22,325 nucleotides of DNA from Bacillota bacterium (GTDB taxonomy: Bacteria > Bacillota_E > Sulfobacillia > Sulfobacillales > JAIMBI01), in the NCBI GenBank assembly GCA_021828405.1, contig JAKARZ010000032.1, forward strand, positions 1 to 22,325, given 5' to 3'. Every line of letters begins with the position of its first letter. Position 1 is the first letter of the stretch. The translations under genes and the position numbers were made by a program. The notes under the pieces are model-generated. The model was not told the origin of the DNA. It searched no databases and saw only the letters and a program-made list of their open reading frames with translations. Positions 1 through 10,006 of the stretch are shown here, piece by piece.

Positions 1-40
1 CTAACAAGTGTGATCAACACCTTTCCAAGGAGGCAGGAAC

Positions 41-343
41 ATGGACATCCGTCCGCTGGCCGACAAGGTCGTGGTCGAGGTTGTTGAGGAGGAAAAAACC
101 GCGTCCGGTATCGTGCTGCCGGATGTGGCCAAGGACAAGCCCCAGAAGGCCAAAGTGGTGGCGGTCGGCGCGGGCCGCTGGCTGGCCAACGGCCAGCGTG
201 TGCCCGTGGAGGTGGCGGTCGATGACGTCGTCCTCTTCACGCCCGGGGCGGGGACCAAACTCAAGGTGGGCGACCGCGCCCTGCTGGTGCTGAGTGAGAT
301 GGATTTGGTGGCAGTCCTCGAGACGGCGAACGTTGCCGTCTAG
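41..343 (+). CDS. groES: GroES co-chaperonin (Hsp10)
   Basis: Cytoplasmic 10-kDa co-chaperonin that caps the GroEL ring during ATP-driven folding. The product is 100 aa, normal for the family (about 94-100). The N-terminus has the family pattern (IRPLADKVVVE), followed by the mobile loop at about residues 16-30 with the GroEL-contacting segment ASGIVLPD. A diverged roof/C-terminal part ends in the SEMDLVAVLE region. The ATG at 41 is preceded by AAGGAGG at 27-33 with 7-nt spacing, so the start is secure. groEL follows 50 nt downstream in the usual bicistronic arrangement. Only 40 nt of upstream sequence is present, so the promoter and any CIRCE/HrcA operator lie outside the window or are absent; none is visible in 1-40. 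Confidence 0.97.
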   Translation: MDIRPLADKVVVEVVEEEKTASGIVLPDVAKDKPQKAKVVAVGAGRWLANGQRVPVEVAVDDVVLFTPGAGTKLKVGDRALLVLSEMDLVAVLETANVAV

Positions 344-381
344 CCGGTTGTCCCGCCAAAGTGCCGAACACAGTTTGATAG

Positions 382-2019
<1,638 letters not shown>

Positions 2020-2031
2020 CAAGACTCCTGA

Positions 2032-2062
2032 GCAGGGGGCCCTCGTTGGGAGGGCCCCCTGC
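2032..2062 (+). terminator. Rho-independent terminator of groES-groEL
   Basis: A perfect 13-bp GC-rich inverted repeat (arms 2032-2044 and 2050-2062) with a 5-nt loop begins 12 nt after the groEL stop and is followed by TTCTGT. The U-tract is weak, but the stem is very strong and its position is right for ending the chaperonin transcript. Confidence 0.85.
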
Positions 2063-2223
2063 TTCTGTCCGGGAGGGGTGGCCCCGGCTCCTGCAACTGC
2101 GACGAACATGGCGAGATCATCCTGAAACATTAACCCGTCAATAGCGGATAGTCCCACTCACCTCCGGGCATCCTTGAGAGCGAGGTCAGCAATCGAAGGG
2201 GGGCACTCCCGGGCGGGAGGATT

Positions 2224-2754
2224 ATGGACGTGACGCTGGGTGACATTGAACGCATATCCCCGGAGGCGGCGGCGCGGGTGCGCGACGCGATTCGCCAGGG
2301 ACAGCTTCGGGCGGACCGTAAGACTGGTGTGGCGGGGCGCCCGTACCTAGTCCGGACCGAAGACGTACTGCAGTGGGACGGAGCGCTCGAGCCCATCGTA
2401 CGCCGACTGGCGTCCGACGGCGCGGCGGGCGACGGAGGCGACGCGCGGGCTCGGCGGATGAGCGGACGGCGCCTGCCCCGAGAGGGCTTGGGGGCCCGCC
2501 CATGGCCGGAGGGCGATGGCCGCGAGACCTGGGGACGCCTGTTGGCCCTCATGGAGGCACAGGCCGTGATGATGCGGACGCTGGTGGACGGCATGAGCCG
2601 CGCCAACGGGCATCGGGAAGATCGACTGGACAAAATGCAAGACGAGTTGCAGCAGATGTCGTATAAGTTGGGCCAGGCGCACCAGGAGATTGGGCGTTTG
2701 GAGCGGCACTTGGCGGATCGGCAGGGTTTGTTGGCACGCACCGGGGAGGCGTAG
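2224..2754 (+). CDS. Unrecognised protein: HTH-like N-terminus plus coiled-coil C-terminus
   Basis: The product is 176 aa and I do not recognise it as a named family. Residues about 1-55 resemble a small excisionase/MerR-type helix-turn-helix: an early 'TLGDIERIS' helix, then AIRQGQLRA and a YLVRTEDVLQW segment typical of the wing/helix that ends HTH_17-like domains. Residues about 60-100 are Gly/Arg-rich and probably disordered. Residues about 105-170 are charged, heptad-like and rich in Gln/Glu/Leu, and look like a coiled coil; there is no membrane segment. GGGAGG at 2215-2220 lies only 3 nt from the ATG at 2224. The in-frame GTG at 2230 (codon 3) has a more usual 9-nt spacing and could be the real start. 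The gene sits between two terminators, so it is probably monocistronic. A DNA-binding or segregation-type role is inference only. Confidence 0.7.
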   Translation: MDVTLGDIERISPEAAARVRDAIRQGQLRADRKTGVAGRPYLVRTEDVLQWDGALEPIVRRLASDGAAGDGGDARARRMSGRRLPREGLGARPWPEGDGRETWGRLLALMEAQAVMMRTLVDGMSRANGHREDRLDKMQDELQQMSYKLGQAHQEIGRLERHLADRQGLLARTGEA

Positions 2755-2814
2755 CGGCCGAGTCCACCGGGTGGGGGTGACGGGTTCGTCGAACGCTGGG
2801 GACAGGTGGCGGTG

Positions 2815-2839
2815 AGAGGTGGGGGGGGGCCCCACCTCT
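2815..2839 (+). terminator. Hairpin terminator after the HTH/coiled-coil gene
   Basis: A perfect 10-bp inverted repeat (2815-2824 with 2830-2839) flanks a loop of five G, followed by TTTGG. It starts 61 nt after the stop at 2754 and precedes the next transcription unit. It is GC-rich with a short T stretch. Confidence 0.65.
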
Positions 2840-2931
2840 TTGGCGTGCCGCGAGCGCCGTGCCCCGAATGTGTACAATATCAGCAGCACGGCGTGGCGCG
2901 GCGGCGAGCGAGCGGGGAAGGGGAGGGTGTC

Positions 2932-3318
2932 GTGGATGGCAAGGAGGCGGTGTCCATCGGTGCGGTGGAAGACGCGACCGGCCTCACCGCACGGCAGATC
3001 CGCTACTACGAGCGATGGGGCCTCGTGGAGCCGACGCGGTCGGCTGGCCGCCATCGGCAGTACACCTGGGAGGACGTCGACCGGTTGAAGGATATTCGCC
3101 GGCGCCTGCAGGCGGGCCAGTCGCTGGCGGCGGTGCGGGCGGCGATGCTGGCCCGGCCGGCGGAGGCGGCCACCCCTTCGCCGGAGACGACGGATGCGGC
3201 CAGCCATTTCCGGGGGCAAGCGTGGGTGCGGCGGCGCGCCGGCCGGGCGGTCGGGCCGCCGCTCGGGCGAACGCTGGCCTCCGGGGCGCCCCGCGCACGA
3301 GAGGAACGAGAGGAGTGA
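2932..3318 (+). CDS. GlnR/TnrA-like MerR-family transcriptional regulator
   Basis: Small MerR-family DNA-binding regulator of 128 aa. Residues about 7-70 form the winged HTH. The segment TGLTARQIRYYERWGLVEP, followed by a Ser/Arg-containing turn and DVDRLKDIRRRLQAG, closely follows Bacillus GlnR/TnrA, which control nitrogen assimilation through glutamine synthetase. The C-terminal 50 residues are Ala/Arg-rich and not recognisable. The open frame extends upstream to 2806, but the GTG at 2932 is chosen because GGAGGG at 2922-2927 lies just upstream and the MerR domain starts right after it. A TACAAT box at 2873-2878 could be the promoter -10, but I see no good -35. hpt begins 4 nt after the stop, so the three genes to 5421 look co-transcribed. 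No glnA is adjacent, so a strict GlnR role is uncertain; control of purine or nitrogen genes is inference. Confidence 0.83.
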   Translation: MDGKEAVSIGAVEDATGLTARQIRYYERWGLVEPTRSAGRHRQYTWEDVDRLKDIRRRLQAGQSLAAVRAAMLARPAEAATPSPETTDAASHFRGQAWVRRRAGRAVGPPLGRTLASGAPRAREEREE

Positions 3319-3322
3319 AGGG

Positions 3323-3867
3323 ATGGTACCACCGTATCCGGGGGAGCGCACGGAGCCTCTGGTCATGCACGAGCAAATCGCACACAAAGTCGAGCGGCTA
3401 GGCCGGCGCATCACGGCGGACTACGAGCAAAAGCCGCTCACGATGATCGTCATCTTAAAAGGGGCGTTCATGTTTGCGGCGGACCTGGCTCGTCACATCG
3501 ACCTGCCGCTGACCATGGATTTCATGGCCCTCTCATCCTACGGCGAATCCACGCGTTCGTCGGGTATTGTCAAGATCCAAAAGGACCTGGATCACAGCGT
3601 AGACGGGCGGCACGTCCTGATTGTGGAAGACATCGTGGACACCGGGCTCACGTTGAACTATCTGTTCGGCCACCTGAAGGCGCGGGGGCCACTTTCCCTG
3701 CGCATCTGCACGCTGCTGGATAAGCCCGACCGCCGCAAGGTGGCGGTGCCGCTGTACTACAAAGGCTTTGAGATCCCGGACCAGTTTGTGGTGGGCTACG
3801 GGCTGGACGTGGACGAGCGGTACCGGAATCTCCCCGACGTCTGCCGACTGATTCGCGAGGGGGAGGC

Positions 3868-3871
<4 letters not shown>
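3323..3871 (+). CDS. hpt: Hypoxanthine(-guanine) phosphoribosyltransferase
   Basis: Purine salvage enzyme that transfers phosphoribose from PRPP to hypoxanthine or guanine to give IMP or GMP in the cytoplasm. The product is 182 aa, typical of the bacterial Hpt/HprT family. Motifs in order are VILKGAFMFAADL (about 37-49), the SSYGEST loop (about 71-77), the PRPP-binding VLIVEDIVDTGLTL (about 97-110), KPDRRKV (about 133-139) and the base-recognition end FVVGYGLDVDERYRNLPDV (about 154-172). The ATG at 3323 has AGGAG at 3311-3315 with 7-nt spacing; the open frame extends further upstream, but that extension has no family similarity. The gene lies 4 nt after the GlnR-like gene, and its stop overlaps the guaA start as ATGA, so it is translationally coupled to the GMP synthase that also feeds the guanylate pool. 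Confidence 0.96.
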
Positions 3872-5421
<1,550 letters not shown>

Positions 5422-5450
5422 TCTCAAATTGCTGGTGCGCGTAGGGGAGA

Positions 5451-5487
5451 CAGAGAAGCCCGCCCAATGATAGGGGAGGCTTCTCTG
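5451..5487. terminator. Probable bidirectional terminator between guaA and the convergent stress gene
   Basis: A perfect 10-bp inverted repeat (5451-5460 with 5478-5487) with a 17-nt loop lies between the guaA stop (5421) and the 3' end of the convergent gene (5515). There is no U-tract on either strand. The position between converging genes supports a shared terminator. Confidence 0.5.
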
Positions 5488-5514
5488 CGCCTCGGGAGGT
5501 TGCCGCTGTAGGGG

Positions 5515-5997
5515 TCAACGCACCACTTGCACGTGGTCGGTGTGCCGCCTCAAAATATCGGCCGCCCGGTCGCTTGTGGGGGAATCCACCAAGACAATGG
5601 CTTCCCCGCGCTCCACGTCCTGCTGCAGCCGGTGCCCCTCGTTGGCAGGCACCCCCCAGTCGATAAAGGCACCGGCCAGGCCGCCAGCGGCGCCCATTCC
5701 CAGGGTGGCCGCCAGCGGACCCAGCGCCAGGATGGGCCCGATGCCGGGAATGACCAGCAGGCCAGCCGTGGCCAGCAGGCCGGCACCCGCACCAACCCCC
5801 GCCCCGATGGCCGTGCCATCCCACAGGCTGTCGTGCCCGCGGTCGCCCTGGTCCGCGGTATGCTTTTCTATCTTGCCGGTGCGCGGATCCTTGGCTACCA
5901 GGGACACGTCCCGGTCGGAGAATCCTTCGCGTTTTAGGTCCGCCACTGCGCGCTCGGCCTTGTCTGCGTCTTGAAACCGGCCAATAACTTTGCCCAC
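5515..5997 (-). CDS. GSP17M/YflT-like general stress protein with glycine-rich hydrophobic core
   Basis: The product is 160 aa. The N-terminal 40 residues (VIGRFQDADKAERAVADLKR, then EGFSDRDVSLVAKD) match the general stress protein 17M/YflT-type domain, a small alpha/beta fold found in stress-induced Firmicute proteins. Residues about 62-115 are a long Gly/Ala/Leu-rich hydrophobic stretch with GxxxG-like spacing (glycine zipper, GAGVGAGAGLLATAG), probably membrane-interacting. The C-terminus (AIVLVDSPTSDRAADILRRH) repeats the alpha/beta pattern of the N-terminus. The start is GTG at 5997-5995 with GAGGTGAT at 6008-6001 upstream on the minus strand. An ATG at 6002 is out of frame and is not the start. 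The gene is monocistronic and convergent with guaA. Its biochemical role is unknown; stress function is inferred from the family. Confidence 0.8.
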   Translation of the reverse strand: MGKVIGRFQDADKAERAVADLKREGFSDRDVSLVAKDPRTGKIEKHTADQGDRGHDSLWDGTAIGAGVGAGAGLLATAGLLVIPGIGPILALGPLAATLGMGAAGGLAGAFIDWGVPANEGHRLQQDVERGEAIVLVDSPTSDRAADILRRHTDHVQVVR

Positions 5998-6255
5998 CCC
6001 ATCACCTCGCGTCTAGGGTCCCTTGGAAGCCGCGGTTCATACGGTCGGCGCGGGTCACCACCACCCGAACCCCTTGGCTGGCGACAGCAGGACGCCGAAC
6101 AGCTGGACCCGACATGTTCCTTGCTAGGACAGACTCTGGTAAACTTAACGAGACTTTGGATCGATGACCATAAACCGGAATTCATCGTTGGCAGCGGGAT
6201 GGTGTGGTGATGAGCGGCTCCCACGGATTGTGTGCAAATCAGGAGGTTTTGCTAG

Positions 6256-6711
6256 ATGCGGGCATCGCGCCGCACGGGATTCCGTGCATTGGCCGGCAAT
6301 CCCATGCCGGTGGTGGCCAGCGAATACCTCGCCACAGGCGCGGCACTGCCCGAGCGTTCCCCAGCCGAGCGGTGGGACAACAGCAAGAGGGCACCCGTCT
6401 CCACCATCTCGATGGCGGTGGGGCAAACCAGCGCGCCGGTGTGGCTGGTGAGCACGAGCGCCACCACGCTGGGCGGCGTGGGTGTCGTGGAGGCACTAAC
6501 GCCGTACGCGACCAACAGCACCGACACGCACTGGGGTGTGGCCGCGGCCAACAACTGGGGCGCGCCGCTGCCGTCTGGGTCGGCCGTCACTGTGGATACG
6601 CATGCCCAGGGGCACCGGGTTATTGCCAACCTTCCCGCCACACTCACGGGGCCGCTCGGAGGGACGGTCGCCAGTGAAGATTCAAATGCTTTCACTATGT
6701 ACGACCCGTAA
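6256..6711 (+). CDS. Hypothetical protein, orphan ORF with strong translation signals
   Basis: The product is 151 aa and I do not recognise it. It probably is a gene because AGGAGG at 6240-6245 precedes the ATG at 6256 with 10-nt spacing and a perfect 10-bp hairpin terminator follows at 6728. The first 25 residues are basic (RASRRTGFR) and then the chain becomes Ala/Val/Thr/Ser-rich, with alternating hydrophobic residues (about 48-150) suggesting beta strands. Asn/Gly/Pro turns such as AANNWGAPLPSG are visible. No signal peptide, cysteine or catalytic motif is visible. It lies divergent from the 5515-5997 gene and upstream of the pur operon, with its own terminator, so it appears to be a single-gene unit. 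A lineage-specific or surface-type protein is possible but unsupported. Confidence 0.5.
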   Translation: MRASRRTGFRALAGNPMPVVASEYLATGAALPERSPAERWDNSKRAPVSTISMAVGQTSAPVWLVSTSATTLGGVGVVEALTPYATNSTDTHWGVAAANNWGAPLPSGSAVTVDTHAQGHRVIANLPATLTGPLGGTVASEDSNAFTMYDP

Positions 6712-6727
6712 CCTCGATGTGCATGTC

Positions 6728-6750
6728 GGCCGCCGGGCTACCCGGCGGCC
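6728..6750 (+). terminator. Hairpin terminator upstream of the pur operon
   Basis: A perfect 10-bp GC stem (6728-6737 with 6741-6750) with a 3-nt loop is followed by TTCTCC. It begins 16 nt after the 6256-6711 ORF and separates it from the purine operon leader. Confidence 0.75.
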
Positions 6751-6770
6751 TTCTCCGTGCTTGCCCGCGC

Positions 6771-6815
6771 GAGTCCGAACGTTTGTTTACGATCGCAGGT
6801 GGTTTGTTCGCAAAA
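6771..6815 (+). promoter_or_regulatory. Candidate PurR operator: two inverted PurBox-like sites before purB
   Basis: Box 1 at 6771-6783 has the core CCGAAC (6775-6780) followed by GTT. Box 2 at 6803-6815 has the inverted core GTTCG (6806-6810) followed by CAAAA, one mismatch from GTTCGG. The Bacillus PurR operator is two inverted copies of AWWWCCGAACWWT. Here the cores match and the orientation is correct, but the gap of about 19 nt between boxes is slightly longer than the 16-17 nt usual in Bacillus, and the flanks are GC-shifted. The pair lies between the upstream terminator and purB, 143 nt before the purB start, which is where purine control would act. No clear -35/-10 pair was identified. 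Confidence 0.45.
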
Positions 6816-6958
6816 ACCCTTGCGTGTGGGTCTGAGGTGTTTTACGGTGGACGTGTTTTCGGTGGCGTCTTAGACACGCTAACCGGGGCGTCGCGGCCCG
6901 GCGGCATCGACGGGAATGTAGCGGCGGCCGCGCGCCGGTGGTGAGGAGGCAGATTTCC

Positions 6959-8272
6959 GTGATCAAGCGCTACACCCGGCCCGGCATGGCGGCGCTGTGG
7001 AGTGATGACGCGCGCTACCACCGGTGGCTTGAAGTAGAGCTCTTGGCGGTGGCAGCCTATGAATCGCTGGGCCAGTTCCCGGCGGGAACGGCCGCGCGGC
7101 TCCGGGAGCGCGCGACGGTGTCGGCCGCTCGGGTCGACGAGCTGGAAGCCATGTATCGGCATGACATGATTGCTTTTGTGACCGCGGTGGCCGAGACGGT
7201 GGACCCCGACGACGCCCGCGCGCTGCACTTTGGGCTCACATCCACGGACGTCGTGGATACCGCGCTCTCAGCCACGCTGGTGGAGGCGCTGGATGTGGTG
7301 CTGACGGGGGTTGACCGCGTGCGGGCGGCATGCCGGCGTCTGGCGCTGGCCCATCGCGACACGCCCGCCGTTGGGCGGACGCACGGCATGCACGCCGAGC
7401 CCACTAGCTTCGGGCTCAAGTGGGCGCTGTACTGGCTGGAATTTGGCCGACAGCGGCATAGGCTCGAGCGCGCGCGCGCCCAGATGGCGTTTGGGAAGAT
7501 TTCCGGGGCGGTGGGCCACTACGCCAACATCCCGCCGTTTATCGAAAAGTACGTGTGCGAGCACCTGGGGCTCACCCCGTCACCGCTCTCCACGCAGGTC
7601 CTGCAGCGCGACCGGCATGCGGAGGTGGTCCTGGCCCTGGCGCTGACGGCGTCCAGCATCGACAAGTGCGCGACCGAGATTCGCCACTTGCAGCGTACCG
7701 AGGTGGGTGAGGTGGAGGAGCCTTTTGGCGCGGGCCAGCGCGGCTCGTCGGCCATGCCGCACAAGCGCAACCCGGTGTCGTCCGAGCAATTGTCGGGATT
7801 GGCGCGGCTGGTGCGCGGCTACGCGGTGCCGGCCTTGGAAGACATGCCGCTTTGGCATGAACGGGACATTTCCCATTCTTCCGTGGAACGGATCATGCTG
7901 TCTGACGCCACCACGCTGGTCGACTACATGTTGCATCACCTGGCCCGCATTCTGGATGGCCTTACGGTGAAACCGGAGCGAATGTTGGCCAACCTGGAGC
8001 ATGGCGGGGGGCTGGTGTACTCCCAAAGGGTGCTGCTGGCGCTGGTGGCCGCCGGGGTTCCTCGGGACGACGCCTACCGGGCGGTGCAGGCTGCCGCCAT
8101 GGCGGCGATCCAGGGCGAGGGGCGCTCATTCCGCGACGCGCTGGCCGACGATCCACTGGTGCGCGGCCACCTGTCCAGCGAGGAGCGGGAGGGGCTCTTC
8201 GACTGGCAGGCGTACCTGGCCGAGGTGCCGACCATTTATGAGCGGATTGGGATTCTGGACGAGTCTTCGTAG
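6959..8272 (+). CDS. purB: Adenylosuccinate lyase
   Basis: Catalyses two beta-eliminations: SAICAR to AICAR in de novo IMP synthesis and adenylosuccinate to AMP, each releasing fumarate. The product is 437 aa, typical of the short Bacillus-type PurB. The N-terminus RYTRPGMAALWSDDARY matches the family. Conserved parts are TSTDVVDTA (about 94-102), GRTHGMHAEPTSFG with its catalytic His (about 139-152), and the signature SSAMPHKRNP (263-272) carrying the mobile-loop serine. The open frame reaches 6938, but the GTG at 6959 is chosen because AGGAGG at 6944-6949 has 9-nt spacing and gives the correct N-terminus. It is the first gene of the purine operon. In Bacillus purE and purK usually precede it; here they are absent. 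Confidence 0.97.
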   Translation: MIKRYTRPGMAALWSDDARYHRWLEVELLAVAAYESLGQFPAGTAARLRERATVSAARVDELEAMYRHDMIAFVTAVAETVDPDDARALHFGLTSTDVVDTALSATLVEALDVVLTGVDRVRAACRRLALAHRDTPAVGRTHGMHAEPTSFGLKWALYWLEFGRQRHRLERARAQMAFGKISGAVGHYANIPPFIEKYVCEHLGLTPSPLSTQVLQRDRHAEVVLALALTASSIDKCATEIRHLQRTEVGEVEEPFGAGQRGSSAMPHKRNPVSSEQLSGLARLVRGYAVPALEDMPLWHERDISHSSVERIMLSDATTLVDYMLHHLARILDGLTVKPERMLANLEHGGGLVYSQRVLLALVAAGVPRDDAYRAVQAAAMAAIQGEGRSFRDALADDPLVRGHLSSEEREGLFDWQAYLAEVPTIYERIGILDESS

Positions 8273-8338
8273 TTGTCCAGGTGACCGGTACAAAGCCTCG
8301 GCGCGGGCGAGGATGCCGACGTGAAGGGGGAAAGCGCG

Positions 8339-9049
8339 ATGCCTGAGCTGTTGTACGAAGGCAAGGCGAAAAAAGTTTGGGCCACCAGTGACCCGGAGCG
8401 CGTCGAGATGGAGTTCAAAGACGACGCCACCGCGTTTAATGGCCAGAAGCGTGGCACCATTCTTGACAAGGGCGTGGTGAACGCCAAGCTTTCGACCGTA
8501 CTGTTCACGGTGCTGGAGCGCGCGGGCGTGCCTACGCACCTGGTGCGGCAGCTGGACGACCGCCGGTTGTTGGTGGATCGCTTGGACATGCTGGCGCTGG
8601 AAATGGTGGTGCGCAACGTGGTGGCCGGTTCGCTTGCGCAGCGCACCGGGATGGCAGAGGGCACGCGGCTTGAGACCCCTATCGTGGAGACGTACTACAA
8701 GAGCGACGCGCTGGGGGACCCCTTGCTCAACGACGAGCATGTGGCCATGCTGGCGCTGGCCAGTCCCGAACGGCTGGCGGATTTGAAGCAGCGGGCGCGC
8801 ACCGTCAACCGCGTGCTGTCGGCGTTCTTCGCGCAGCTGCACATTCTCCTGGTGGACTTCAAGTTGGAATTTGGGATGAGGCGCGGCGAGGTAGTACTGG
8901 GCGACGAAATTACGCCCGACACGTGCCGCTTGTGGGACGCCCAAACCCAAACGCGCTTGGACAAGGACCGGTTCCGCCGGGACCTGGGCCAAGTGGAAGA
9001 AGCGTATCAAGAAGTGCTGCGCCGGGTGATGGGCCATGCCGCACTTTAA
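8339..9049 (+). CDS. purC: SAICAR synthetase (phosphoribosylaminoimidazole-succinocarboxamide synthase)
   Basis: ATP-dependent ligation of aspartate to CAIR to form SAICAR. The product is 236 aa, normal for the bacterial single-domain enzyme. Motifs are the N-terminal nucleotide-binding LYEGKAKKVW (4-13), VVRNVVAGSLAQR (about 90-102), LVDFKLEFG (about 171-179) and GDEITPDTCRLWD (about 187-199). The ATG at 8339 follows a purine-rich AAGGGGGA at 8323-8330; an in-frame GTG at 8321 would add six residues without family similarity. It is separated from purB by 66 nt, the longest gap in the operon. Its 3' end overlaps purS by 14 nt, which implies translational coupling. Confidence 0.97.
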   Translation: MPELLYEGKAKKVWATSDPERVEMEFKDDATAFNGQKRGTILDKGVVNAKLSTVLFTVLERAGVPTHLVRQLDDRRLLVDRLDMLALEMVVRNVVAGSLAQRTGMAEGTRLETPIVETYYKSDALGDPLLNDEHVAMLALASPERLADLKQRARTVNRVLSAFFAQLHILLVDFKLEFGMRRGEVVLGDEITPDTCRLWDAQTQTRLDKDRFRRDLGQVEEAYQEVLRRVMGHAAL

Positions 9050-9320
9050 GCGGGTGGTGGCGGTCGATCTGAAGCCCGCACTGCTGGACCCCGAGGGAGA
9101 GGCCATCCTGGGCGTCTTGAAGCATTTGGGCTACCCGGTGGAAGACGTGCGGGTGGGCCGCCGCATCCAGCTGACCGTTTCGGCCGACAGCCCGGACGAC
9201 GCGAGTGCCCTGGCCACGGCGATGGCGGATCGGGTGCTGGCCAACCCGGTGATGGAGACGTTTCGCGTGGAGGACGCGCCGGACAGAACGTTGGGCCGCG
9301 AGGATGGGTCCGCCCGATGA
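9036..9320 (+). CDS. purS: FGAM synthase PurS subunit
   Basis: Small scaffold subunit that joins PurQ and small PurL into the three-part formylglycinamidine ribonucleotide synthase. The product is 94 aa, slightly longer than the about 84 aa of Bacillus. The fold pattern is visible: VVAVDLKPALLDPEGEAI at the N-terminus, then VEDVRVGRRIQLTV and a C-terminal helix plus LANPVMETFRVE strand. The ATG at 9036 lies inside the end of purC, and the stop overlaps the purQ start as ATGA. Its presence explains the small PurL downstream, because the large fused PurL type has no PurS. Confidence 0.93.
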   Translation: MPHFKRVVAVDLKPALLDPEGEAILGVLKHLGYPVEDVRVGRRIQLTVSADSPDDASALATAMADRVLANPVMETFRVEDAPDRTLGREDGSAR

Positions 9321-10006
9321 GTGTGGCGGTGCTGGTGTTCCCAGGCAGCAACTGCGACCGCGACGCGGTCCAGGCGCTCACGGGGCTGGGAGTCGCGGCG
9401 CGGCGTGTGTGGCACCGCGACCCGTTGGGGAACGCCGACGCGGTGGTGCTGCCCGGAGGGTTCAGCTACGGTGACTACCTGCGCAGCGGCGCGCTGGCCG
9501 CACATTCCCCCGCCATCGCTGAGGTACGCGCCCTGGCCCAACGGGGCGTCCCGATTCTTGGCATTTGCAATGGGTTTCAAATCTTGTGTGAGGCGGGGCT
9601 GTTGCCGGGCGCCCTGACCGTCAACCGCTCCCGGCAGTTTCGCTGCACTTGGGAGCATGTGCGGGTGGAGCGAGCCATGCCCGGTGGAGACGGGGAGGGC
9701 GCGGACCAAGCCGGTACGGTATGGGCCTTGCCCATTGCGCACCGCGAGGGCCGCTGGTGGGCGGACGCCGAGACACTGGAACGCGTCGAAGGTGAGGGCG
9801 AGGTGTGGCTCCGCTACTGTGGGCCGGACGGCTCACTGGCCGACGGGGACAACCCCAACGGATCCCTAAACCATGTGGCCGGCCTGGTGCGCGGCCGCGT
9901 GATGGCGCTCATGCCGCACCCCGAGCGGGCCACCGACGCGTTGTTGGGCGGTACCGACGGCGCGGCCCTGCTGACCGCCTGGGCCGACCGGGTGAGGGCG
10001 TCATGA
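9317..10006 (+). CDS. purQ: FGAM synthase glutaminase subunit
   Basis: Class I glutamine amidotransferase that supplies ammonia to PurL for FGAR to FGAM. The product is 229 aa (family about 225-230). The nucleophile is Cys84 in GICNGFQ, and the catalytic pair is His201/Glu203 in MPHPER. The N-terminal VLVFPGSNCDRD and GGFSYGDYLRSGA (oxyanion region) are intact. The ATG at 9317 overlaps the purS stop and its own TGA overlaps the purL ATG (both ATGA), so purS-purQ-purL are made in a coupled, probably stoichiometric way. Confidence 0.97.
   Translation: MSVAVLVFPGSNCDRDAVQALTGLGVAARRVWHRDPLGNADAVVLPGGFSYGDYLRSGALAAHSPAIAEVRALAQRGVPILGICNGFQILCEAGLLPGALTVNRSRQFRCTWEHVRVERAMPGGDGEGADQAGTVWALPIAHREGRWWADAETLERVEGEGEVWLRYCGPDGSLADGDNPNGSLNHVAGLVRGRVMALMPHPERATDALLGGTDGAALLTAWADRVRAS

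Noticed and set aside
1..40. Possible CIRCE operator before groES (a partly palindromic GTGTGATCAACAC at 9-21)
   Set aside because: It does not match the CIRCE consensus (TTAGCACTC-N9-GAGTGCTAA), and upstream sequence is missing.
2347..3414. 355-codon open frame on the minus strand
   Set aside because: It spans three + strand genes and two intergenic regions antisense, is Pro/Arg-rich, and crosses a terminator; a shadow frame.
6250..6370. Minus-strand frame reading CRACGEVF followed by a later Cys pair, like a zinc ribbon
   Set aside because: It is antisense to a + ORF that has a clear ribosome site and terminator. The frame lacks a good start and the cysteine spacing is not a known ribbon.
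6751..6958. Purine riboswitch in the pur leader
   Set aside because: I could not find the three-way junction or conserved loop sequences of the purine aptamer; only PurBox-like sites are visible.
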